NCBI GenBank assembly: GCA_019246375.1 | Contig: JAFAQO010000190.1 | Location: 1-9,451, forward strand | Reading direction: 5' to 3' | Source of the DNA: Mycobacterium sp. | Lineage (GTDB): Bacteria; Actinomycetota; Actinomycetes; Mycobacteriales; Mycobacteriaceae | Length of the DNA: 9,451 nucleotides | Shown here: positions 1 to 7,548 of the stretch, in pieces | How positions within the stretch are numbered: the first letter of the stretch is position 1 | How the letters are laid out: every line of letters starts with the position of its first letter | Made by a program: the position numbers and the translations under genes | Notes under the pieces: model-generated | Databases searched by the model: none | Seen by the model: the letters and a program-made list of their open reading frames with translations, nothing else | Told to the model about the DNA's origin: nothing

Positions 1-349
1 AGTTGTTCTTGCCCAGCTCCTGCGGGTCGGCGCCGCCGATGATCCGCTTCTGCGTCCAGTACAGCTCGTGTGAACCGGCCTCGTCGGAGACCCAGTCCTC
101 ATCGGGGTGCCAGAACGGGTCGGCCTCCAAGATGACTATTCGCCAGCCGGCACGGGCCAGCCGCTGGGCCAGCACCGAGCCGCCGGCGCCGGCGCCGACG
201 ACCACCAGATCGACCTGCTCGTCGTCGTGATAGCGGCGCATGGTGGACTCACCCGGCAGGTTGCGCGAATGCACGTCGAGCAGGAATCGGGAATCGTTGT
301 CGGGCGGTCCGAGCGAGCCCTTGAGCAAGCCGCGCCAGAAGTCACGCAT
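1..349 (-). CDS. GMC-family FAD oxidoreductase, N-terminal 116 residues (runs off left edge)
   Basis: This is the N-terminus of a flavin-dependent dehydrogenase or oxidase of the glucose-methanol-choline type; the rest lies beyond base 1. A hydrophobic strand leads into the dinucleotide-binding loop VGAGAGGS (residues 51-58), with Glu75 ending the next strand where the FAD ribose is normally bound. Further on, IIGGADPQELGKNN (103-116) fits the region before the conserved GMC signature. About 45 residues precede the Rossmann fold and carry no Sec or Tat signal. The ATG at 349 has an AAGGAGA ribosome site 5 nt upstream, and its first 8 nt overlap the end of the subunit 3-like gene (ATGCGTGA), so the two are probably translationally coupled. 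The substrate cannot be judged because the catalytic His/Asn region is outside the window. The family call is firm; the exact function is unknown. Confidence 0.88.
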   Translation of the reverse strand, partial: MRDFWRGLLKGSLGPPDNDSRFLLDVHSRNLPGESTMRRYHDDEQVDLVVVGAGAGGSVLAQRLARAGWRIVILEADPFWHPDEDWVSDEAGSHELYWTQKRIIGGADPQELGKNN

Positions 350-1079
350 CGAGCTCTCCTTGGTCGATCATTTTGACCGGATCTTTGGCGGTGGCGCTAG
401 GCTTCTCGAACGGCTCGCGTGTCCCGCTAGCGCCCATCCGCATAAAGCCGCGGGGATAGGCCGGGCCGCCGAACCCGATCTCATTCCATGCCCACGGATG
501 GCTGTAGAAAGCACCAAGCGCCATCCGCATCACCACCGACCACGCGCGCGAAACGTTCAACTTTTCCCAGCTGCCGCCGTATAGCTGCTGGTGGGCGAAC
601 CGCTCGACGACGGATTGGCGGGTTTCAGGCGCAGCCTCGGCGAACGACTCGGCGCCTGCGTCTCGGGCCGCTTCATCCAAGCCGGCCAGCACCAGCCGCC
701 AGGTATCCCGGTCGTCGGGCATGTCTTCGTACTGATAGCCGTCGAGCCGGCCGTCGGCGAGCTTGGCGTCGACGACCTCGGCCACCGGTATCCGCGGCTC
801 GGCGTCCTGCGCGAGCACCGTGTCGCAGAACGCACGCAGCGTCAGCTCCTGCAAGGAATCGAAGAACCGCAGCGGTCCCGGCTCCTCCAGCCGCGCCAGC
901 ACCACCCGCTTGGTTGCCTCGTCCCAGGTGTCGACGGTGGAGAGCACGTCGAAGTCGGGATAGCGCCCGATCATCTGCGGTGTGGTGCCGCAGCGCTGGC
1001 GCGGCAGCCACGACGGATGCAGCGGTTTGCCTTCGGGCCGCAGGTTCGGTAGGTGCTCACCCTTGGAGATGTCGGTCAT
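342..1079 (-). CDS. Gluconate 2-dehydrogenase subunit 3-family protein
   Basis: This 245-residue protein resembles the small gamma subunit (subunit 3) that partners GMC flavoproteins in gluconate 2-dehydrogenase and related complexes. Support comes from FFDSLQELTLRAFCDTVLAQD (about 72-92), which has the usual 'F....ELTL...CD..IP' style of the family, and from the C-terminal segment FYSHPWAWNEIGFGGPAYPRG (about 191-211), which I recognise from actinobacterial members. It is longer than many subunit 3 proteins and has no Tat or Sec signal peptide, whereas classical proteobacterial versions are exported. The ATG at 1079 lies 6 nt after the stop of the membrane-protein gene, with only a weak purine-rich ribosome site (AAGTGAG). 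Its 3' end overlaps the GMC start by 8 nt. The arrangement implies a complex with the GMC protein. Family assignment is fairly sure; the substrate is unknown. Confidence 0.8.
   Translation of the reverse strand: MTDISKGEHLPNLRPEGKPLHPSWLPRQRCGTTPQMIGRYPDFDVLSTVDTWDEATKRVVLARLEEPGPLRFFDSLQELTLRAFCDTVLAQDAEPRIPVAEVVDAKLADGRLDGYQYEDMPDDRDTWRLVLAGLDEAARDAGAESFAEAAPETRQSVVERFAHQQLYGGSWEKLNVSRAWSVVMRMALGAFYSHPWAWNEIGFGGPAYPRGFMRMGASGTREPFEKPSATAKDPVKMIDQGELDA
355..361 (-). promoter_or_regulatory. Strong ribosome binding site for the GMC gene
   Basis: Read on the minus strand this is AAGGAGA, 5 nt before the ATG at 349. It lies inside the last codons of the upstream subunit 3-like gene. It fixes the GMC start and indicates efficient re-initiation at the ATGCGTGA overlap. 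Confidence 0.75.
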
Positions 1080-1085
1080 CGAGAC

Positions 1086-1565
1086 TCACTTCTCGCGGCG
1101 CAGGATCGCGGCCAGCAAGCCCATCGCTCCCACGATGCTCATCAGCCCCGGCGCGGCGATCGGCGGCCCCATCGGCACGTTGTAGTTGGCCAGCCGCCAG
1201 CCGCCCGGTCTGCGGGATACGCCGCGGACGTGGAGGTATTGCCCGAGCAGCCCGTTAGCCGCGTACACCCCCGCGGTGATCGGCAGCCACCGCTTGGCCC
1301 AGCGCCGGGAGAATACGCCGCCGATCCCGGCGACGACCACGGGCGGGGTGACCACAATCGGGCTCCACATCCATTTGTTGCCGAAGCTCGCGCGGTAATG
1401 CTCGAAGTAAATCTCTGCGGTCGTGATCAACGCCGCGAACGCGGTCAAGCCCGACAACGAGCGTTCAAAACGACCGTGCGAGATATTGCGCAACACCCGA
1501 TCGACGAAGAACTCCGCCTCCTCGACCAAATCTCCAGCACTTCCTGACTTGTCCATAAGCAACAT
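1086..1565 (-). CDS. Small four-helix membrane protein of the GMC dehydrogenase operon
   Basis: This 159-residue protein of unknown function opens the GMC operon. A charged N-terminus (1-35) is followed by four likely membrane helices at about 36-55, 68-86, 93-112 and 132-155, and it ends in a basic tail (RREK). Loops carry aromatic and histidine residues (H30, H56, H112, and FGNKWMW at 61-67). The ATG at 1565 was chosen because GGAAGGAGA lies 6 nt upstream. The frame stays open far beyond it, antisense to hemE, but that extension is low-complexity and not credible. The next ATG at 1556 is a poorer alternative. The position suggests a membrane anchor or electron-transfer partner for the flavoprotein, replacing the cytochrome c of classical gluconate dehydrogenases; that role is inference from context only. 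Confidence 0.78.
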   Translation of the reverse strand: MLLMDKSGSAGDLVEEAEFFVDRVLRNISHGRFERSLSGLTAFAALITTAEIYFEHYRASFGNKWMWSPIVVTPPVVVAGIGGVFSRRWAKRWLPITAGVYAANGLLGQYLHVRGVSRRPGGWRLANYNVPMGPPIAAPGLMSIVGAMGLLAAILRREK

Positions 1566-1707
1566 CGGCCGTCTCCTTCCATGTCGTCGAGGGGCCGCGA
1601 GAGTGATGCGTGGCCGCCGCATCGGCGAATTCCCCGAATCGGCCGCGCGCACACTTGACTCTTGGCGTCCGTCGGGGGCTGGGGCGGCCGTGGCAGCATT
1701 GAGCAGG
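1566..1707. other. Divergent intergenic region between the GMC operon and hemE
   Basis: These 142 bases separate the divergent start codons at 1565 (minus) and 1708 (plus), so promoters for both operons should lie here. A TTGACT at 1655-1660 could be a plus-strand -35 element, but no TAnnnT hexamer follows at 16-19 nt. I found no clear inverted repeat or operator. An in-frame GTG at 1690 and a TTG at 1699 could be alternative hemE starts and would shorten the gap. Confidence 0.4.
1572..1580 (-). promoter_or_regulatory. Strong ribosome binding site for the four-helix membrane protein
   Basis: The minus strand reads GGAAGGAGA, 6 nt before the ATG at 1565. This decides the start codon, since the reading frame is open for another 590 nt upstream. 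Confidence 0.75.
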
Positions 1708-2753
1708 ATGATTACTCGTCGCGAGCTTCCCGAATCGCCGTATCTTGCTGCGGCCAGCGGCCGCAAACCGCACTGGGTCCCGGTGTGGTTCATGCGGCAG
1801 GCCGGCCGCTCGCTGCTCGAGTACCGGGCGTTGCGGGAACGACACAGCATGCTGGCGGCCTGCTTCGACGCCGAGTTGATTTGCGAGATCACGCTGCAAC
1901 CGGTACGCCGCCACCACGTCGACGCGGCGATTCTGTTCTCGGACATCGTCGTCCCGCTGCGGGCCGCCGGCATCGACCTGGACATCGTTGCCGACGTCGG
2001 GCCGGTGATCGCCCACCCCGTGCGCGGCTCGGCCGATGTCGCAGCGGTGAAACCCCTTGCGCCGCAAGCCGTCCAGCCGGTCTCAGAGGCGGTTGCGCTG
2101 CTGGTTGCCGCACTCGGCGACGTCCCGCTGATCGGTTTCGCCGGTGCGCCGTTCACGTTGGCGTCCTACCTGGTGGAGGGCGGCCCCAGTCGCCACCATG
2201 CCCGGACCAAGGCGATGATGCTGGCCGATCCGGTCGCCTGGCATGCGCTGATGGCCAAGCTCACCGACCTCACCATTGCCTTTCTGCGGGTCCAGCTCGA
2301 CGCCGGCACGGACGCCATCCAGGTCTTCGATTCCTGGGCCGGAACGCTGTCGCTGGCCGACTACCGCGAGTATGTACTCCCCTACAGTGCGCGGGTGTTC
2401 GGCACGCTGGCCGAGCATGAGGTGCCGATGACGCACTTCGGTATCGGGACCGCCGAGCTACTGGGCGCGATGTCGACCGCTGGTGCCACGGTCGTCGGTG
2501 TCGACTGGCGGACTTCGCTGGTTGATGCCGCTGCCCGCGTCGAGCCGGGCACCGCACTGCAGGGCAACCTCGATCCGGTGGTGGTGCTGGCGGGCTGGCC
2601 GGCGGTGGAGCGCGCCGCCCGCGCGGTGGTCGACGACGGGCGGCACGCCGTCGACGCCGGTGCGTCCGGACACATCTTCAACCTGGGGCACGGGGTGCTG
2701 CCGGACACCGATCCCGGTGTGCTGACGGAGCTGGTGTCGTTGGTCCACACCCT

Positions 2754-2757
<4 letters not shown>
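1708..2757 (+). CDS. hemE: Uroporphyrinogen III decarboxylase
   Basis: This cytosolic enzyme removes four acetate carboxyl groups from uroporphyrinogen III to give coproporphyrinogen III. The 349 residues contain the active-site segment FMRQAGRS (R30, R34), FSDIVVP with Asp79, YLVEGGPS with Tyr154, FDSW with Ser209 and NLGHG with His328; these correspond to Arg37, Arg41, Asp86, Tyr164, Ser219 and His339 of the human enzyme. The ATG at 1708 matches where I remember the M. tuberculosis protein starting (MSTRRDLPQSP), but no good ribosome site precedes it; the in-frame GTG at 1690 is possible. It is about 8 residues shorter than the M. tuberculosis protein as I recall it, mainly at a loop near residues 255-262. 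Residue 37 is Leu where the family usually has Pro (RSLPEYR). Its stop overlaps the hemY start (ATGA), which suggests translational coupling. Confidence 0.96.
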
Positions 2758-4864
<2,107 letters not shown>

Positions 4865-4870
4865 GGTGTC

Positions 4871-4876
4871 TACCCT
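4871..4876 (+). promoter_or_regulatory. Possible -10 element of a leaderless promoter for the methyltransferase
   Basis: TACCCT fits the mycobacterial -10 consensus TAnnnT and ends 7 nt before the ATG at 4884, so transcription would start at or next to the start codon. No -35 hexamer is convincing, which is common in mycobacteria. No good ribosome site precedes the ATG, consistent with a leaderless mRNA. Confidence 0.4.
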
Positions 4877-4883
4877 CGGCGTC

Positions 4884-5627
4884 ATGACGTCCGCTGAGGA
4901 TCCCGCCCGCTTCGAAGAGATGTATCGCGATGACCGGATCGCACACGGGTTGCCTGCTGCCACGCCGTGGGACATCGGCGGCCCGCAGCCGGTCGTCCAA
5001 CGACTGGTAGCGCTGGGCGCGGTCAAGGGAGAGGTGCTCGACCCCGGCACCGGCCCGGGCCATCATGCGATCTACTACGCGTCGAAAGGCTACTCGGCCA
5101 CCGGCATTGACGCCTCGCCGACCGGTCTCGAGCGCGCGCGGGAGAACGCACGCAAAGCCGGGGTGTCGGTGAACTTCCAGCTGGCCGACGCGACAAAGCT
5201 GGAAGGACTGGAGAACCGCTTCGACACCGTCGTCGACTGCGCCTTCTACCACACGTTCAGCACCGACCGCGAGTTACAGCACTCTTATGCGAAGGCTCTG
5301 CACCGGGCGACCAAACCCCGAGCGCGGCTGTACATGTTCGAGTTCGGCCCGCACAACGTCAACGGTTTTTCCATGCCGCGATCGCTGTCCGAGGACGACT
5401 TTCGCCATGTACTTCCGCCGGCCGGTTGGGAGATCACCTACCTGGGTCCGACCACCTACCAGATCAACATGAGCGTGGAAACCCTCGAGATGATGGCCGC
5501 CCGCAATCCCGACATGGTCGACCGGATCCAGCCCGTCCTGGAACGGTTCCGGGTCATTGAACCGTGGCTGACCAACGGCCGCGCACACGCCCCGTTCTGG
5601 GAAGTGCACGCCACGCGGGTGGACTGA
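4884..5627 (+). CDS. Class I SAM-dependent methyltransferase
   Basis: This soluble 247-residue protein transfers a methyl group from S-adenosylmethionine to an unidentified acceptor. Motif I is VLDPGTGPGHHA (51-62, Asp-x-Gly-x-Gly-x-Gly), the acidic residue after strand 2 is Asp76 in GIDAS, ADAT (101-104) follows strand 3, and DTVVDCAFYHTF (114-125) forms strand 4 and the acceptor-side loop. The overall pattern resembles TehB/thiopurine-type methyltransferases. It corresponds to Rv2675c of M. tuberculosis, as I recall. I chose the ATG at 4884 because the protein then begins MTSAEDPARFEE, as in homologues, and because a possible leaderless promoter fits it; an in-frame GTG at 4866 would add six residues. 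It lies 46 nt after hemQ on the same strand and could be co-transcribed, but no heme-related substrate can be read from the sequence. Confidence 0.88.
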   Translation: MTSAEDPARFEEMYRDDRIAHGLPAATPWDIGGPQPVVQRLVALGAVKGEVLDPGTGPGHHAIYYASKGYSATGIDASPTGLERARENARKAGVSVNFQLADATKLEGLENRFDTVVDCAFYHTFSTDRELQHSYAKALHRATKPRARLYMFEFGPHNVNGFSMPRSLSEDDFRHVLPPAGWEITYLGPTTYQINMSVETLEMMAARNPDMVDRIQPVLERFRVIEPWLTNGRAHAPFWEVHATRVD

Positions 5628-5642
5628 CGGCGTTTCATCCAG

Positions 5643-5691
5643 ATCGCCGCTATGGCTGTTGAAGACAGGGATCTAGGACCCTGGAGGCGAT
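5643..5691. terminator. Possible bidirectional terminator between converging genes
   Basis: The 72-nt gap between the methyltransferase and msrB stops can fold into a nested structure: outer stem ATCGCC (5643-5648) with GGCGAT (5686-5691), and inner hairpin CAGGG (5666-5670) with CCCTG (5679-5683) around an 8-nt loop. Neither side has a run of T, so it is not a canonical intrinsic terminator. Its position between convergent genes is the main argument. Confidence 0.3.
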
Positions 5692-5699
5692 TTCGGCGG

Positions 5700-6119
5700 T
5701 CAGGAAGGCACCAGCCGCAGCGAAATCGAGTTGATGCAATAGCGCAGGTCCGTCGGAGTGGGGTAACCCTCGCCGGAGAAGACATGACCGAGGTGGCTGT
5801 GGCAGTTGGCGCACAGCACTTCGGTACGGGCGGTGCCCATCGAGTGGTCCGGACGCAGGATGACCGCGTTCGAGCTTGACGGATCGAAGAACGATGGCCA
5901 GCCGCAATGCGATTCGAATTTCTCCGTGGAGCGGAACAACTCGGCGCCGCAGGCCCGGCATTGGTAGACGCCGTCGGTCTTGGTGTCGGTGTACTCACCG
6001 GTGAAGGGCCGCTCGGTGCCGGCGCGACGCAGTACGGCGAACTCCTCCGGAGTGAGCTTTTGCCGCCATTCGTCGTCGCTGAGTTGCACCTGCGGACGCG
6101 ACGGACTCTCAGAAGTCAT
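5700..6119 (-). CDS. msrB: Peptide methionine-(R)-S-oxide reductase
   Basis: This 139-residue cytosolic repair enzyme reduces the R epimer of methionine sulfoxide in proteins, using thioredoxin. It has the two zinc-binding CxxC pairs (C54/C57 and C103/C106), the recycling cysteine C72 in HCGWPSF, and the catalytic cysteine C128 in RYCINSISL. The 56-residue spacing between C72 and C128 equals that of the recycling/catalytic pair in Neisseria PilB MsrB (Cys439/Cys495). GTERPFTGEY and HLGHVF are further family signatures. The ATG at 6119 is preferred because GAGGAGGAG lies 8 nt upstream; the in-frame GTG at 6128 falls inside that site. The gene is last in a minus-strand cluster, 50 nt after aftC, as in M. 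tuberculosis (Rv2673-Rv2674). Confidence 0.96.
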   Translation of the reverse strand: MTSESPSRPQVQLSDDEWRQKLTPEEFAVLRRAGTERPFTGEYTDTKTDGVYQCRACGAELFRSTEKFESHCGWPSFFDPSSSNAVILRPDHSMGTARTEVLCANCHSHLGHVFSGEGYPTPTDLRYCINSISLRLVPS

Positions 6120-6127
6120 CAGCGCCA

Positions 6128-6136
6128 CTCCTCCTC
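6128..6136 (-). promoter_or_regulatory. Strong ribosome binding site for msrB
   Basis: The minus strand reads GAGGAGGAG, 8 nt before the ATG at 6119. It rules out the in-frame GTG at 6128, which overlaps it, and suggests msrB is translated independently of aftC. Confidence 0.75.
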
Positions 6137-6169
6137 ATCGCATCGCTGAAGCATCGTCGCTGGCGCGAC

Positions 6170-7489
6170 TCATGCATCCACGCTAGCGCTATTGCGGGCC
6201 GCTTTGGGAGCCGTCAGCCACGCCGGATCTATCCCGCTGTCCAGCCGGTTTTCGGCTTTGGCGTCCAGATAGCGGAAATAGAGCACCGAGAACGTCACGA
6301 TGAGCAGCAACGCCCAGCCGTACGTGATCTTCAAATAATCTAGCGGGCGTCCAATGTACATCCACTTGTAAAGCAGCCACTTGTCTAGCGTCAGGAAGCC
6401 GTAGATGCCCAGCCACGCCGGCCAATTGCGGATCACCGAGTTGGGCAGCACCACCGTCATCAGGAACGGAAACAGCATCATCGAGTAGTAGCCCTGCGCC
6501 AGCGACAACACCAGCCACGACCACAGCAACAGCACACCCGATGACGTCGCCATCCAGAACAGCGGGTCGCGGGTGCGGTAGTAGCGGTACAGCAGCCACA
6601 AACTGGCGATGGCGATCAACGTGAACAGAATCCGCATGAAGAGGATCAGCCACGTCGGCAAACCGAAGTACACGCCGTTGCCTTCGATGGAGCTGTTGAA
6701 GTAATCCCGGGTGCCCAACATGTAGGGCACCGTGCGGGTGAAGAAGTCCATCGGGTGGGCGGTTAGCGGCAGCGCGGCCAGGTTGAACACCAGCGGCACC
6801 ACGATGGCGGTCACGACTGCCCGCCACTGGCGGTTCAACAGGGGCAGCAGCACCAGCGGCGCCAGCACGGGTTTAACCACCAACGCCAGCCCGACCGCGA
6901 TACCGGCCCACCACTGATGGCCGAGCTTGCCGTCGAGCAGCCAGCGGAAGAACAGCACCTCCAGCAGCAGGATACAGCCGTTGATGTTGGTGAAAACCAG
7001 TGTGCTGGTCACCGATTCAGTACAGAACATCGCCAGCAGCAGGGCCGGCGCCGCCACCGAGGACAGGGTGAAGCCGAAAAGCCGCAGCAGCAGATAAGCG
7101 GCGAGCACAATCGCCACCGTGTTGGCGAGAATGAACAAGTAGCGCGACGTATCGAACGACAGATAGCCGAAAGGCGCCATGATCAGCGTGCCGCCCGGCG
7201 GATACAGGTAGTGCGGGTCGACGTAGTCGAAATGCTCGTTGTAAATGTCGACGCCGCGCCGGAAGTTCAGCACCGCCCGGTACACGGGCTTGAAGTCGTC
7301 GGTGATGTGGCCGTTGGTGGCGAGCACGATGCTGCGGTGGATGACCGACAAGATGGCCGCCGGCCACAGCACAGACCGCAGGACTGTTGCGGTGCTCGGT
7401 GCACTGGTACGGGGACTGAGGGCGGCCTGCACGGAACCACGCAGGCCGGTACGGATCGAGTCAGCTACCGTCACCAGCGCACCGTACAC
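6170..7489 (-). CDS. aftC: Alpha-(1->3)-arabinofuranosyltransferase AftC
   Basis: This polytopic membrane glycosyltransferase (GT87/DUF2029 type) uses decaprenyl-phosphoryl-arabinofuranose to add alpha-1,3 branches to the arabinan of arabinogalactan and lipoarabinomannan. The 439 residues closely resemble what I remember of Rv2673 (433 residues): the start MYGALVTVADSIRTGL, GHITDDFKPVYRAVLNFRRG with the Asp64-Asp65 pair expected of GT-C enzymes on an external loop, YNEHFDYVDPHYLYPPGG, and YFGLPTWLILF. About ten hydrophobic helices run from residue 40 to 405, then a basic cytosolic tail. The start is a GTG at 7489 without a clear ribosome site; an ATG at 7496 is out of frame. It lies 59 nt after the lipoprotein gene and 50 nt before msrB. 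Both species and function look standard for mycobacteria. Confidence 0.95.
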   Translation of the reverse strand: MYGALVTVADSIRTGLRGSVQAALSPRTSAPSTATVLRSVLWPAAILSVIHRSIVLATNGHITDDFKPVYRAVLNFRRGVDIYNEHFDYVDPHYLYPPGGTLIMAPFGYLSFDTSRYLFILANTVAIVLAAYLLLRLFGFTLSSVAAPALLLAMFCTESVTSTLVFTNINGCILLLEVLFFRWLLDGKLGHQWWAGIAVGLALVVKPVLAPLVLLPLLNRQWRAVVTAIVVPLVFNLAALPLTAHPMDFFTRTVPYMLGTRDYFNSSIEGNGVYFGLPTWLILFMRILFTLIAIASLWLLYRYYRTRDPLFWMATSSGVLLLWSWLVLSLAQGYYSMMLFPFLMTVVLPNSVIRNWPAWLGIYGFLTLDKWLLYKWMYIGRPLDYLKITYGWALLLIVTFSVLYFRYLDAKAENRLDSGIDPAWLTAPKAARNSASVDA

Positions 7490-7511
7490 CGGCCATCAAC
7501 CCGGCCCGCGC

Positions 7512-7535
7512 TGAAACCCCCGGTGAAACCCGCGT
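7512..7535 (-). repeat. Imperfect tandem 12-mer ahead of aftC
   Basis: Two adjacent 12-base units, TGAAACCCCCGG and TGAAACCCGCGT on the plus strand, match at 10 of 12 positions. They lie in the 59-nt gap between the lipoprotein stop and the aftC GTG, about 23 nt upstream of that start on the transcribed strand. They could be a binding site for a regulator or a chance duplication; nothing else in the sequence decides. Confidence 0.45.
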
Positions 7536-7548
7536 CGGAACCGAACTA

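Noticed and set aside
488..1258. Long plus-strand ORF opposite the subunit 3-like gene
   Set aside because: Its translation is Arg/Ala/Pro-rich without motifs, the usual shadow of a GC-rich gene on the other strand.
1655..1660. TTGACT as a -35 element for hemE
   Set aside because: No TAnnnT hexamer follows at a workable distance; the expected -10 position is G-rich.
1423..1707. Upstream extension of the hemE frame to an ATG at 1423
   Set aside because: It would overlap the divergent membrane-protein gene and add 95 residues absent from HemE proteins; the recognisable start is MITRRELP at 1708.
1566..2156. Open minus-strand frame extending the four-helix membrane protein upstream across the 5' half of hemE
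   Set aside because: It is antisense to the well-recognised hemE, its translation is low-complexity Ala/Arg/Ser, and a strong ribosome site fixes the start at 1565.
6120..6128. In-frame GTG at 6128 as msrB start
   Set aside because: It overlaps the GAGGAGGAG ribosome site, whose spacing fits the ATG at 6119.
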